Positions 31,498 to 45,431 of a DNA stretch of 64,000 nt are shown here, piece after piece; the first letter of the stretch is position 1, and the number at the start of each line of letters is the position of its first letter. The translations under genes and the position numbers were made by a program. Source of the DNA: Pseudo-nitzschia pungens (taxonomy: Eukaryota; Bacillariophyta; Bacillariophyceae; Bacillariales; Bacillariaceae); contig CM074763.1 of the NCBI GenBank assembly GCA_037355855.1, positions 2,852,001-2,916,000 on the forward strand, written 5' to 3'. The notes below the pieces were generated by a model. It worked only from the letters and a program-made list of their open reading frames with translations, did no database searches and was not told the origin of the DNA.

Positions 31498-32819
31498 TTT
31501 GTGTTGTTTCCTTGATGAATGCTTTTTCGATTGGCTGGGACCCGACAAGGTCTAGTACAAGTGACAGGTCTTGGTTGTGGGTGTGCGGTGATACCGATGT
31601 TGATGTTGGTTGTTTGGTTGTTTTCGAACTCGAGGCAAGCGAAACACTAACGCTCATGTTGTGATTCGCCAACGTGGTACAGAAGTAGCGTTTTAACCGG
31701 TTACATTCTTTTGCCAAACATTTTACGAAGTTGTAAGTTAGAGGTCTAAAAACATCTGAGATTCATGGACATAATATCACCAATGAATACCAAGATGATT
31801 ATTCCACAAGATAATGTATTGAAAACAAGGAGAGCACCAGACATAGAGTTCGTTGTGAAAGTGCCATACCCCAGGTCTAGTAGTAGTGATTAGGATAGTA
31901 GTAGTAGTCATATGCAAACTGTGAGCTCTATTGATTAGTCTACTGTTCCTGATATTGACAGTCTCCAACAACCAGCAATATGGAGACTTGCTAATCCTTT
32001 CCTGGCCCTGAGAGGCTCCGTGAGTGATTCTGGTGCATGGCAGAAATGCTTTGAAGTGGTAGTGGGAGGATGAATGTGAGGAAGAGGAACTGTGATTGAT
32101 AAGTCATTTGTTTGAGTGGGATCAAAATAGATTACACATTCATATCCAGTAGTGCTAGTGGATACTTTTCATCTTTAGCAAATTGATTTGTTCATGTAGA
32201 CATACAGGGAATGCTGTTCTGGAGAACGACATCATGGTTGGCAAGTCAGCAATAGTCCAGTGTTGGTGGTCATGGTTACCAATTGCACTAGTCGGGTGTT
32301 GAGAGTCACACCTCTGTTTTGGTGAACATGCAAGAAAATTTGCCTCATAGGCAAATGGCAATAACGGTTTCGATTTTACAGATGGATGGTTTGAGCAAAT
32401 ACAAGATACAGTAGCTTTCAGACAAATTTCTGTGAAACTCCTCAGAGAACATCATTAAGATTAAACAACAACAACAAAATGTAATGTTTACAATAAAATA
32501 TTCACAACTATGATAACATGTTCTATACCCGCTCCAAGAGTACTACACATTCTAGTGGCACCAGCGCTCTGTGAGTTTGACCTAGCTGTTGCACACAGTG
32601 CTTTTTTGCTAGCTGGCTGGAGGATAAATTAGACATTTCTTCATGACAACATGTTCTAGTAAAAGATTTGGTTTCAGTGTACTGACTTGGTGATGAAGAA
32701 ATCCTTAGTACTATTAGCCTGGTTCTGGTCTGTTGAGAGGATGGAATGCTGATTAATCAACCTATACTCATAGCTCAGGTCGTAACACCTTGCTGAGACA
32801 ACAATGATATGATCTCTGC
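31498..32819. other. Intergenic region, 1.3 kb
   Basis: AT-rich with no recognised gene. TTTCG pentamers at about 31352-31382 lie just inside the neighbouring intron; in this gap there are AGTAGTAGT and ACAACAACAA runs. Short ORFs have no family character. Confidence 0.5.
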
Positions 32820-34751
32820 TCATCTCATCCAGTCTTGTGAGAGTACACCATCCGGAGAGAGAGCACAAGATGGTGTGACAACCATTTCCTTTGAAGCAGG
32901 GATCCATGTATGGTTCGATGACTTACGCACCCAAGCTCTGCAAGTAGGACTTTTGGCTTTACCACTTCCAGTTTCCACAGAGACATCTGTTGATAGTGTC
33001 ATTTTATCAGTTTCCTCCAAAAATGCTTCTCCAATCGGATTAGATGCGTCTGACGCGGGAATGCCCACGAAGACATCTGCGACGTAATGAAAGACTGTGG
33101 GAGCAAAACTCTTGACGCGTTCGACATGGTTGCATATTATTCGCCAATCGTTTGGTCGGTTTTCTTCACTCGCCAGAACATCTAATCGATGGCAGAGCCA
33201 AAGGGTCCAGGATTCCATCTCCGAGGCGGGTACATTGGCGTGCACGTGTAACCAGCCACCGGAAGGGGCTTTGAGGGCTCGGACGGCTGCTCTCCAACCC
33301 CCCTCGCTGCTGGGAAGCAATCCAAGACTCACCCGATCTACTATGTTGACAATGTTGTTTGCCTCAACAGACTCGCGGCAATCACCAACAAAAATCTCGA
33401 CCTTGTCTTCGATTTTGTTGTCCCGGACATTGAATCGTAGAGCATTGACGGCATTTTGATTCCATTCACACGCATAGACCTTTGAGGCCTTACCATGTAT
33501 AACAGCTGGGAGAGTATAATATCCAATTCCAGCATACAAGTCTAAAACAATCTCGCCTTCCCGAACCAATTGTTTTCCAAAACGAATTTTCTCCGAAATG
33601 TTCCCCCGGCTAAACATAACCTTTGTCAAATCAAAGGATTGTTTTATTCCCTGTTCCGTCACTCTTATCCAAGATGGTGACTGTGGCCCTGTCACTAAGT
33701 CGTTGGTTGTGCTGTTCTGACTTTTCGGCCAGAGGATTCGATGGCCGCTCTCTCGAATTCTGCTATTTGGATCAATTCCACCCCTACGCACAACGCGCGG
33801 GCTATTGTGGGCTAAGGCCAGTCGCCGCCAGAAGTCACTATACAGTAGATCAATATTGTCGCTACCGGCGTCGATGTGACTTTCACCATGATCATCCTTC
33901 GAGTCTCCACTCTCATTGGTTCCGTTCTGTTGTTGCGTCGTGCGCAGATGCGTCGAAAATGGTCGAACATCTCTAAGAATCGAACGAAATTCTTCACCCT
34001 CAAAGGCTCCGGGGGGGACAACGACCGTCCGGTCGTCTCCAAAGATCTCGAGGAAAGGACGGCGCCTGCTTCCTGGACACACGGTCGAATCCAGCTGTAG
34101 AACCCTATCAATGATACTTTTACTACTCTGGAATTGATCATTGTTGTTGTCCGACATCGCCAGTGAAGATGATCCGCTTTGGATCAAAGCCTCATTTCCA
34201 TCACTCCTCCCAGTCATTGTTGCTGCTAATGGCAAAACGTATTCCAAAATCAAAGATTGTGAAAGAGTGAGACTCTCTGGGAGTGCAGCTACTCCATTCC
34301 CCCTCTCGCATGTAGATAATTTGCCTTTGCTATTGCTGAGTTTGTGATGATTTGCCCGACAATTTCCGAGCATTTTGGTGCTATAAGGGCATGTTTGGTA
34401 CCCAACTCCAACAAAAAGAGATGAAGGGAGAATGGTGTCTTTCTCGCTATTGCTATCATCGTCATCATAACTACCCCCAGAAAAGATTGCTTTTTTGTTA
34501 AATTCATCGGTGACAGGTATGGCAATTAAGGCAGCACTGGTTGTGGTAGAATCAAAATCGAAAGCATCTACTTTCTCTAACGCAGTCGTTGTAGCGGGTA
34601 GCATGCGAAATCTGTCATCCAGAAACTTTCCATCTTTTAGAAAATTCTTGGCTGTTCTTGCGTACTCCTTTCGGACGTAGACAACCCTGGCGACTTCCAC
34701 CCCACCAGCCCCCTGGCGTTGCCCTTGCTCGGACTTCGTTGGCTTCCCCAT
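32820..34751 (-). CDS. tRNA wybutosine-synthesis protein TYW2-like aminocarboxypropyltransferase
   Basis: 643 residues, one exon. The C-terminal half is a class I SAM fold of the TRM5/TYW2 family: VMFSRGNISEKIRFG, motif I DLYAGIGYYTLP, motif II KVYACEWNQNAVNALRFN, VGDCRES, DRVSLGLLPSSEGGW and GGWLHVHANVP. The LGL(I/L)PSSEGGW block and YACEWN favour TYW2 over TRM5, which has DPP at its equivalent site. TYW2 moves the 3-amino-3-carboxypropyl group of SAM to the tricyclic base at position 37 of tRNA-Phe on the way to wybutosine, which keeps the reading frame at Phe codons. The N-terminal half is poorly conserved, with a Ser/Asp-rich insert. A/T-ending codons are frequent, unlike the C/G-rich P1B-ATPase and adaptin genes. 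Confidence 0.85.
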   Translation of the reverse strand: MGKPTKSEQGQRQGAGGVEVARVVYVRKEYARTAKNFLKDGKFLDDRFRMLPATTTALEKVDAFDFDSTTTSAALIAIPVTDEFNKKAIFSGGSYDDDDSNSEKDTILPSSLFVGVGYQTCPYSTKMLGNCRANHHKLSNSKGKLSTCERGNGVAALPESLTLSQSLILEYVLPLAATMTGRSDGNEALIQSGSSSLAMSDNNNDQFQSSKSIIDRVLQLDSTVCPGSRRRPFLEIFGDDRTVVVPPGAFEGEEFRSILRDVRPFSTHLRTTQQQNGTNESGDSKDDHGESHIDAGSDNIDLLYSDFWRRLALAHNSPRVVRRGGIDPNSRIRESGHRILWPKSQNSTTNDLVTGPQSPSWIRVTEQGIKQSFDLTKVMFSRGNISEKIRFGKQLVREGEIVLDLYAGIGYYTLPAVIHGKASKVYACEWNQNAVNALRFNVRDNKIEDKVEIFVGDCRESVEANNIVNIVDRVSLGLLPSSEGGWRAAVRALKAPSGGWLHVHANVPASEMESWTLWLCHRLDVLASEENRPNDWRIICNHVERVKSFAPTVFHYVADVFVGIPASDASNPIGEAFLEETDKMTLSTDVSVETGSGKAKSPTCRAWVRKSSNHTWIPASKEMVVTPSCALSPDGVLSQDWMR

Positions 34752-35763
34752 GCGTCTTTATCCTCCCCTTCGTTTGTCCACTTCGTCCGAGCTATATTTA
34801 AAGCAAATAGTTGCAATTGGAATTTTACGTTATCAAGAGGCCTTGTCTTCTCGGTTTTATGCGGACATGTTGTGAATAGTGTAGTAAGGAGTAAATCATG
34901 ATGAATGAAAGAGGAAGAAGACGTGACACATGCCCAAAGCTGGGGACACCGGAAAACATCAAAAAAATACTTCGTCCTTCGTTCGTCGTTAAAATTAAAA
35001 ATACAATAACCTTATTTGTTTTCTCGAAATGATGCACATCTTTATTTTACTTACTGGCTTTCGCTGTAGTGATGAGTGAATCACGAGTCAGTCCCGAATT
35101 CTGAAAGACTCTCTTCTATCTTTCTGCGTAAGGTAAGGTACCCTAACCTTACTCGTAGTTTATTTATAGCTTGTTTGTTCTCCTCTTCAAAAAAGTTTTT
35201 CAACGCATCATTGAAGGCAATACAAAGAGCTTATAATTCATATGACCCATTTGCAATGTTATCAATCTGAATCATGGTAACTGCCGTTGAGGAAATTCAT
35301 CGGAAGTTGGCGATGGATAATACCATAGAATCTCATCCGTTGTGTTGGAGCGAAATTGTTCTATTCTTTTTCATCGGTACAAGAAAAACCCTGAAACGAT
35401 TCCGTTCTCCCGCAACGGCATTCACGATAGATACTTAGGTAAATTACCATCTCAATTTCGGTTGAAAGGATCGGGAACAAGGCTGCCATGCCAACGCTGT
35501 ACCCAAATTATACATATAAATCACAGTCCTCATCATTTCGTCACAAAAGAACGAATAAGTCGAGGTCGCGAGCTTTGTGATCGTGTTTCCATTGTAACCA
35601 AGGGAGTCGTAACGGATCGATGAACCGTTCAATGCACACTCCATCTAATTTTTGGTTCGATACGCTATGACCATTCATCGACTTACGTTAGTCCTGTGTT
35701 AAAGAGGCTTCTACAAAACAGAATTACCCACCTTATTCTTCCTGGACTAGGAACCAAGCAATC
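34752..35763. other. Divergent intergenic region between TYW2 and a low-complexity gene
   Basis: No gene recognised. It has a short GTAAGGTAAGGTACCCTAACCTTACTCG-type word cluster at about 35125-35165. It should hold both divergent promoters. Confidence 0.5.
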
Positions 35764-37854
35764 ATGTCAATATCGATCTCTGCTGCATCTGAGGCGTATC
35801 GAGAGGATTGGACTCACGATGATTATGGCGGCCTCGACAGCATGCAACCCTCGGACGAATGGGAAGGCAGCCGTGCTGTGAGTGATTATTGTACCAACGA
35901 CAGAAATCATACCGGCATCGACAGATATAGCGCACCCGATGATGAAACATCGTGCAATGAGCGACAACACCCTACACCTTCTCCATCTGATGTGGATGAG
36001 GAGCAATTCGAGACAGCTTCTTCGGTACCTACTCGGGAAGAATCCTATATCTCTAATCAAGCCTCTTCCTTTGTGGATTATTTGTCCCACCTTACCTCTA
36101 CCTTCAGCGTGGAAGGATCGAGATTGACGAAAAATGGGCCATCCCATACAACGGAAACTTTCGCGAAGACAGATGATCTGAAGAATAAGAATAAGCAGAC
36201 GAAGGTTAAAAGGTCTGGAAGCAGTCACAGTCGTTGTATCATTGAAAATACTGAATCCATTCAAGATCGACGAGACGAACACAAGCAACAGAGAAATGGT
36301 GAGAAAGGCGAGAGAGGAAGCGAAGAAGATGGTCTTCGAGACCAAAGCACCATGAGCTGCTCTGTAGAGGAGATAAGCCAAATCTCTGAAATAACGATGC
36401 CCACTGTTGTTACCGAACAGCAACAAAAAACATTTGGACATTGCTCCCCTACACTTCCCACAATTTCGGAAGGGGAACAGTTTAATTCCGCAGCTTGTGC
36501 TTCTGGCGTGAGAACTAAGGCTCAATGTTCGGCAGGAACAGACACCACTAAAAACAAAAGCGAAGGAAACAGCGACATCATCGATTTTGTCTTTGAATTA
36601 GTGGAAGATGCCTTGTGCAAACCGATGCATACAAGCAAGTCAGAGAGGAAGAAAGCTTTCATCGAGGCATTTTACGAAGAGTCCGATAGAGTTGTCAAGA
36701 ACGCAAAGAAGAACGGCAAAGAGCCGCCTCGTGAAAACAGCAAGCATACTAGAAGCACTTCAAGTTCTAAGTCCGGTAGCAATCGTACTTCAAGGTCAAA
36801 GTCCGGTAGCAATCGTACTTCGAGTACAAAGTCTGCTAGCAATCGTGAACCTAACCGGCAGACGCCGGTGACATGCGATAGCACCGACGGGTCAAACGTG
36901 GACCCAGTTGATGAAACTGCACCATTAGAAGCTTCATCGCAGTCAGAACGAAAGGCGTCCGATAGTGCTCGTGTGAAAATTGTTGACAAACCTCCATGTT
37001 CGACTGGTTTTCGAATGTTTGATGCTCCTCATGATGAAGAACTCACGATGGATTGGAGTAAAATGATGAGCCTTGCTGAAAAACAGTTGGCTGCCGAAGG
37101 AAAATCTGTTACCTCGATCGCCGAAGAACAATCGGTCACAAAAAAACCATCGGTTACCGAAGAGCCATCGGTTGTTGAAGAGAAATCGGTCGCTTCTAGG
37201 TATTCGAAGGGTAGTGCAGTCAGTGGAGAAGTCACAGAGAAAGTAGCAATCTATACAAAGATGAAAGGTGATCCCAGCGGTTTGCCGAACGCAAGATCTC
37301 CTCCCAAAGCAGTTCTTTTGACTGAAGAAGCTTCTCCGAAGGCGGTGATCTTGACTGAACCTACCAATACAAAATCCTCACCAACATCGTCGATCAGTGG
37401 CAGTAACAGTACTCACGCAACACTGGCCGAGAGTGTTGTGCAAGAGTTGAGAGAGTTGTCAGCATTGGACTCCTCCAGTTTTGAGGAACAATCCCGTTTT
37501 CTGCTGACAACGTCTCTGTTCCGAATTATACGACGCATGATTCCACTTTTTAACAGAACCGAAGCGGAAGATGAAGATCGAGCTTTCGACGAAGTATCTG
37601 AAGATGATGAATCAGTGGAGGTTTTGTCCACAAGCAAAAGTACATTGGTTGGGCCGCACTTGGAGCCACATTATGATACTGCTGCATTGAAGATCTTACG
37701 TTACGTTGCGTTCTTCGCTGCTTTCTTTCTTTGGCCTTTTGGAATCGAAAGAAGAGCTGTTGCATTGAAACCGTTACCTGGCATGGCGAAAAATAGAGTA
37801 GACAGCAAGCCAGCATCACTTCTACAACTCGTGAGTGAAACAGATGCAAAGTAG
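35764..37854 (+). CDS. Large low-complexity acidic/Ser-rich protein, function unknown
   Basis: 696 residues, one exon. Ser, Glu, Thr and Lys rich and probably disordered for most of its length. Visible repeats are three copies of SxSxKSxSNR(T) near residues 335-360 and SVT(x)E(E)xSV units near 445-475 (for example QSVTKKPSVTEEPSV). A predicted helical island at ~260-310 (IIDFVFELVEDALCKPMH) looks like the only conserved core. A single hydrophobic segment near the C-terminus (~641-660, YVAFFAAFFLWPFGIERRAV) could anchor it in a membrane. No catalytic motif is seen and no family recognised. Codons are A/T-ending. Confidence 0.65.
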   Translation: MSISISAASEAYREDWTHDDYGGLDSMQPSDEWEGSRAVSDYCTNDRNHTGIDRYSAPDDETSCNERQHPTPSPSDVDEEQFETASSVPTREESYISNQASSFVDYLSHLTSTFSVEGSRLTKNGPSHTTETFAKTDDLKNKNKQTKVKRSGSSHSRCIIENTESIQDRRDEHKQQRNGEKGERGSEEDGLRDQSTMSCSVEEISQISEITMPTVVTEQQQKTFGHCSPTLPTISEGEQFNSAACASGVRTKAQCSAGTDTTKNKSEGNSDIIDFVFELVEDALCKPMHTSKSERKKAFIEAFYEESDRVVKNAKKNGKEPPRENSKHTRSTSSSKSGSNRTSRSKSGSNRTSSTKSASNREPNRQTPVTCDSTDGSNVDPVDETAPLEASSQSERKASDSARVKIVDKPPCSTGFRMFDAPHDEELTMDWSKMMSLAEKQLAAEGKSVTSIAEEQSVTKKPSVTEEPSVVEEKSVASRYSKGSAVSGEVTEKVAIYTKMKGDPSGLPNARSPPKAVLLTEEASPKAVILTEPTNTKSSPTSSISGSNSTHATLAESVVQELRELSALDSSSFEEQSRFLLTTSLFRIIRRMIPLFNRTEAEDEDRAFDEVSEDDESVEVLSTSKSTLVGPHLEPHYDTAALKILRYVAFFAAFFLWPFGIERRAVALKPLPGMAKNRVDSKPASLLQLVSETDAK

Positions 37855-38224
37855 ACAACAGCTTGCCAAGAAAATTATTTCTTGCTACGACATGCACCGG
37901 TTTCTGTTAAACTTTTGTGAACTTAAATAGGAATACAAGTTGTTATTTTGATGTTCTGCTTGTGAACTAACTACAAATAAAGGGAACGACATGAAAATGA
38001 ATGTAACTAGCAGTAAGCGAATGTATGGCACGGATTCCTTTGAACAAAATGTTCGTGGTCAATAGGAGGACATCAATACGAAGTTGATCCATATGTAACG
38101 CGAGTAACACATTCAAAAGTTTTTCTAGGAAGCAGTATATCTGCAAAATACCAGCAGGGATTAGAGATCCCAGTGGTCGCAGTAATCGCCTCTGTAGAAT
38201 GAGAAACACTGAACTGGACCAGTT
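37855..38224. other. Short convergent intergenic region
   Basis: About 370 bp between the 3' ends of two converging genes. AATAAA occurs at about 37976. Nothing else recognised. Confidence 0.5.
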
Positions 38225-40314
<2,090 letters not shown>

Positions 40315-41601
40315 CTTATGGATTTCTATAGTCTTTCTGGTATGATTTCTGCTTTCGTTTCCGATGTTTGGTTCCTTGAAGCCCACTATTACAGTAATTG
40401 TCGAATGGATTGAGTGAATGAATGGGATGAGGAAAACGAGAGTTGAAATACTGGTAAACTTACCTTACCGGTAGCTCAAGGGTGATTCCGGAATTGTTCC
40501 CGAAAGGGATTGATTGATTAGTACTAGTGATGCCGTGAATTCACGTAACTCTGTTGTGAGCAACGTGGTTCATTCACAGTACGTACATTTAGTACAAGTA
40601 GCCCGAACCCTTGCTATCATCCCATTTTTGATTCCACTGAAAAACTGGAATGGCAAACGCAATCATTGGATGGGCGTGTCCCGGTTCTTTTTGAAGCTCA
40701 TAACCCAACTTGGCGCGAAGCCATTTTTTTGATCCCACGATTGATGATCTCGTCAGGGGTCATACCGTACGGTGTTGGTACGTAAGGTTTAGTACAGTAT
40801 ATGTTCATCATAATGGCAGGATTGAGCATAGGTTCATAGTGAGAGTACGTAAATCTTACGTAACTTACTCATAAGGCATACGGCATGTGATTGCAAGATT
40901 GCTACTACTTCTTTTTTGAGATACTGTACAAAAATACGAAGTACTTACTAAGTAAACCTTACTGTACTGTAGTCCTACTACGAGTTCAAGGTACAAGTAC
41001 CGGTAAGATTAACCTTACACCGAACTCGTTCGTACAGAATGCAGTTTGTGTTGTTGTCAGTAAGGTAAAATTCTTAACCTTACCGGTACGTAACTTACTC
41101 CTAAGCCTTAGTCGTACGGTAATCTTAGTCGTCACCATAATTTTAATCGAAGTAATTACTGTGATAGAAGTAACCTTTTAAAAGTTATCTTCTCAGACAG
41201 ATCAGTCTTGTAGACTGCTCCATCAGCATGCCTCTTGCCTCGCTCGTGCTTGACTACCGGTAGTTCCTACCGCGTTGGCACATTGTCATGTTGTCATCAA
41301 GAATGCGTAATTTGTAATTTCGTCCCAATTTGACTGACTTTCAATCAAAAGTTTGTGTGACTGTCGGTCAACAAAAACTTTACTTCGTAATAGTCTTCGA
41401 GAGTGGAGAGATTGTTGACAACGTTGCAGACCTGAGTTACATGCCACTCTCACTATTACAAATCACACTGATTTCGAAATAACTAATGGAATAAATAATA
41501 GTAGAATGTGTAAAGAGTGTGGTTTTTGTGCTACTATGAATATCTACATTCGATGCCTTCGCTCCGTAATGCGAGATTGTGCGTGCGGATGCGACTCGTT
41601 C
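40315..41601. other. Intergenic region, 1.3 kb
   Basis: No gene recognised. It is rich in CTTACCTTACCGGTA, GTACGTAA, TACTTACTAAG and AACCTTACCGGTACG words, most dense at about 40450-40480 and 40760-41135. Confidence 0.5.
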
Positions 41602-43255
41602 CTACTCTACGTCGCTTGGGGAAATATCGTCGTCCCCGACCTCGATTTCGTCTTCCTCGTCCTCGGTGATGACACTCCATTCCTCTTTTTGGCTAACGAC
41701 GGGTTCGACTCCTACCTTGCTGCGGACCGGGACACCAATTTCGTTGCATCGGACCATCGGCAGGGTGTAAGGCGGGTTGTACTGAAAGACAACGTGGGGG
41801 ACAACAGCACCGTGGGCCACGTCCAGTTCGACGCCGTCCGTTTCTAGGGCCTGCAGGAGGGTGTCCTTTTGCCGAGCAACCTCACCGTCGGTGGCAAAGC
41901 CGGGGAATTTTCGGATCGCCAGCAGGGCGGCGGGAATGTTTACGATTTCGATGTTGCTCGATTCGTCCACCGAGGCATCACCGCCGTTGTTGCTGCTGCT
42001 GCTTCCGGATGCGGGGGTTGGAATTCGCTCCGCATCGGCAAAATTTAGGTAGAATCGCATCTCACCGGTGGATGTAGTGGTGACCGGGGTGGTCATGTCC
42101 ATGACTTTTCCCTCGTCGTTCGCTCCAAAAATGTAGGAAGCGAGGGCGTTGAAGGCTGACCCCGCGGCAATTCCCTCGAGTCCGGCAATGCTATCGTCGT
42201 CGGAGGACGACAAAGCCGTCGAAGCCACCGAATACGCCTCGTACGACCGAATCTCGTAGAGGTCGGTGCTTTCAACCACCGTGTAGGAGGGTTCCTCGAG
42301 TCCCTCGGGCTTTTCCAAAAAGACGTTCTTGGCTTCTTGCAGAACCTCCTCCCGCTGTCTTTCGAGCCGGGCCGGGATTTTGTTGATGGGATCGGTTAGG
42401 TCCTCTTGCAGGTCTTCCAGGTTCTTTTGGATCTGGTTGGACACGGCGGAAAAGAGACGAGTTCCAATGGACTGTACGTCCGATGGTGCAACGGGCGGCA
42501 GAAATGGTAGCGGTGGCGTTCGCGACGACGACGACGCGGATTGAGTGGATATTTGTGGCAGAATGTCGTTGGCAAGCTGGCGAACGACGGCTCTTGTTCC
42601 TTCCTGCAATTTCTTTTGAGCGGGGGTTAGAAGCGGATCGATCTTTTGTTGTGTGCGTGCGTGTGTGTGTTTGTCCGTTCGGAGTGAAGAAAATGGCATC
42701 GCAAACCGTAAATTAAGAGACAAAAGAAAGAAAAAAGTGAGAACCCCAAATCCTGCCACGTTTCCTATCCGGACGAGCAAGAGAGGAGACGGCGACGCAC
42801 AAACGCACCTTTCGATTGGCAATAGCATTCAGGACGTCGTCACGGATTTTGTCGTTGGAGGTGAGCAATTCCGACACCAATATCTGTCGATCGGCGAGGT
42901 TGGTGCTGGGATCCAGGAGATCGTCCAGCTTGGCCTGCCAGGGCTTTTCGGTCGAAGAGGCAGCCGACGATGCCGAGGTTCGGGCCGGGTTGTCGTGACC
43001 GTCGTCGTCTAGGTCGGACTCGAGCGAGTCCGCAAAGGAGGAAAAGTCGGTGCTGGTACTGGCGCTGGTGGTGCTCATTAGTCGGGACGATGACGATGAC
43101 GTTGACGACGACCAGCTTCCTCGATGTCTTCCAAAGGTGGCAGCGGTCGATCTTCCCGATGGCAGGTAAGCATCCGCTGGAGACGTTCCTGATTGCAAGA
43201 GAACTGCAGCGAGAATCGCAACGGCAATGGTTCGGGTGTGACTGCTTTGGATCAT
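41602..43255 (-). CDS. SOUL-family heme-binding protein, organelle-targeted
   Basis: Two exons, 43255-42809 and 42642-41602, with a 166-nt phase-0 intron (GTGCGT...AAAAG); 495 residues. A hydrophobic N-terminus ends SPADAYLPSG, a possible signal plus plastid-type cleavage with an aromatic residue (Tyr) after Ala; plastid localisation is therefore possible but less sure than with Phe. A Ser-rich linker and a helical region (~150-260) precede the SOUL domain (~262-480): YTVVESTDLYEIRSYEAYSVA, AFNALASYIFGANDEGKVM, MTTPVTTTS, IRKFPGFATDGEVARQ, and QYNPPYTLPMVRCNEIGVPV. SOUL proteins bind heme or tetrapyrroles and in algae are found in plastid, eyespot and cytosol. The 3' splice site is unusual, but it is the first AG after a long pyrimidine tract and keeps the frame. 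The acidic C-terminal tail is not conserved. Confidence 0.85.
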
Positions 43256-44426
43256 TGTCTAATCGGTGGGTATTCGAATTGGGCTGTGTCGTATCGTTGT
43301 TTTTGTACGTTATGGGTCGATGCACTCTATTCCTCTTGCTTTTGCTGTATGTTCGGGGACGATCGAGGCAGAATGGAATTAACTGTGCTGTTGTTCAAGT
43401 AGAGTTTTATTGTGAGCTCTTGATAAATCTTGTTCCGTCTTTGGGAATGGCTGGTTGGAGGCTAGTCGCAATATTAAGAGTTAGTGCGTTAGGGTGTGTG
43501 ATTCATCCCTGCTGTGACAAAGAACACGAAGAACGAGGCTTGCATGTGAACAATCTTAGGAAATAACAGGGACGGAAGATCCAACGAATTTCTCGAGAGA
43601 GGAATCAATCAACTTACACGAGAGAATGTGGTTGAAGTCCAATCAGACAAGACCAAACGTACCAAGTTTTGCCCCTCAAACCTTCCCGCGAATTGCAATC
43701 TCCGGGTTTCCTCTGGGTGGGGGCAGAAAATCCCAAATGTTCCATTCCGCCTTGCCATCTGTTTTTTTCTTGAGATATTGAAGGGGAATTTACTTCTTAC
43801 ATGCTATACCTTTGAAAAATATGTATATTTTGTATGAAAGATAGTCATGATACATTCGTCCAGTCTGCACTCAGGTACCGGTAACCTTAAGATTACTCTT
43901 TCAAAAACTTACTCGTCGACCTTTCCTCACTTTTTCCTACAGAATCACGACATCATGCCAATCGATGTCATCAATCAATACCGGTACTTCCATCCAACAG
44001 TCAGATTTTACAGCTGCCGTAACGAATCACAGAGTAATTGGTAGATTATCGTTGAAAATATTGCTTTCCAGTGTCGGATCTTGACCAACCAGTTGTCATC
44101 TAGGAAATTTTCCCGTTCTGCTGCTGCTTTCACTTTGTTTCCACCGACACCTGATTGCACATCACAAGCTCCTTCATCACCGAACCAAAAAACAAAGCAA
44201 AGACCTCGAAATATTGGCAAAAAATTGGATAGTTTTATTCTCGGAGTACGCGGCATTATTCATTATTTTCCCCTTTCCTGGTTTTCACAAATGGCTGCCA
44301 CTGGGCCAGGTCGTCAATACTTCATCTATATGCCAAAACAGAACGAGACACAAAACTGTTTGGAAAAGTTCCAAAGCAATGGAAACACAAAAGTTTGAAG
44401 ATCGAAGTTTGGTAGGAACATTATTT
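43256..44426. other. Intergenic region, 1.2 kb
   Basis: No gene recognised. A short TACCGGTAACC/ATACCGGTAC word cluster lies at about 43873-43985. Long opposite-strand ORFs at 44081-44711 mostly run antisense to the methyltransferase gene. Confidence 0.5.
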
Positions 44427-45431
44427 CTACATCTTTTGAAACTCCGGACTCAGGAGAAGAAAGGCAGCTTCGATGGCCTTTCCTTCGTTCTCGTAATTGG
44501 CCTCCTTGTGAAACATGACATATCCGGCCTTTTGAAACTCTTTGAATATATCGACAATGGTCGGAAGGTCCGAATTGTGCAACTCTATCATGACCTGTCG
44601 GACAGTCATTCCCATTTCTTTCCAATCCTTAAACCATTGCTGATACTGCTCGTATTCACATCTTTCACAATCAATCTTCATCATATCAATCGTGCCCTTT
44701 TCGTGCTTTAGAGCAAGAATCATTTCCTTGAAGGTTTTCATGTTTTTGTGTGCAGGTGATGGCGTTCCCAGGCCCCAATGATGAAAGTTGACCCCGACCT
44801 TTTTGGCTTCGTCGGCAAACACCTTTCTGCGGCCATTGTCGTTGATGTCGAACGTGTGGATTTCGCAGTCTTTCGAAACGTGGTCGAAGACCTCCACCTC
44901 GAAGTCAAAGTTCCCGTTGCTTCCAATGCTGTAAACGAGGCACTTGCCGTTCTCGTTGGTCTGGGTGATCCGATGGGGATCGCACGCCCACTTGCCGCCG
45001 TCTCCGAGCTTGCCCAAACGAAACTCGTGGGGGCAGGTAAACTCCGGTTCAAAGTTCTTCGACCAGAAATGGTTGGAATACCTCCCGATGCGTTGGAACT
45101 CCGCTTTATTGCTGTCATCGTAGTTGGGTTGGGTGAGCTGGAATCGCTGCTTGTGTCGCTTCCACGTGTGTTCCGGAATGTCGGTGAAAAATCCGAGGGA
45201 TTCGGTTCGTGCAAGCTCGAAGGATGATTCTTGGCTGCTACTTCCGCGCAAGATTTGGTTTTCCACGGCCAGAAGCACGCTTTCGCTCTCCTTCAGCACC
45301 CCGTCATAGGAGAGATTTTGAACGGCAAAGATGATCAAGAACACGCAAGTCAACGAAAAGAGAAGAATTATGTGAACAATCGACAGCTTCCTGTCACCGG
45401 ACTTTCCTTTCCTGGACAAGTGACTTCTCAT
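44427..45431 (-). CDS. Membrane-anchored methyltransferase-like protein (METTL24/Methyltransf_22 type)
   Basis: 334 residues from the first ATG (a longer frame starts only at TTG). A basic N-tail and one hydrophobic segment (~17-38, SIVHIILLFSLTCVFLIIFA) give a type II membrane topology, with the catalytic part in the secretory lumen or outside. The C-terminal domain has FRLGKLGDGGKWACDPH, then YSIGSNGNFDFEVEVF (SAM-binding loop), HTFDINDN, WGLGT and IDMMKIDCERCEYEQY, the motif order of the Methyltransf_22/METTL24 and FkbM-like families. Substrate unknown; small glycans are plausible. Codons are less GC-rich than in the large housekeeping genes. No intron needed. Confidence 0.75.
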   Translation of the reverse strand: MRSHLSRKGKSGDRKLSIVHIILLFSLTCVFLIIFAVQNLSYDGVLKESESVLLAVENQILRGSSSQESSFELARTESLGFFTDIPEHTWKRHKQRFQLTQPNYDDSNKAEFQRIGRYSNHFWSKNFEPEFTCPHEFRLGKLGDGGKWACDPHRITQTNENGKCLVYSIGSNGNFDFEVEVFDHVSKDCEIHTFDINDNGRRKVFADEAKKVGVNFHHWGLGTPSPAHKNMKTFKEMILALKHEKGTIDMMKIDCERCEYEQYQQWFKDWKEMGMTVRQVMIELHNSDLPTIVDIFKEFQKAGYVMFHKEANYENEGKAIEAAFLLLSPEFQKM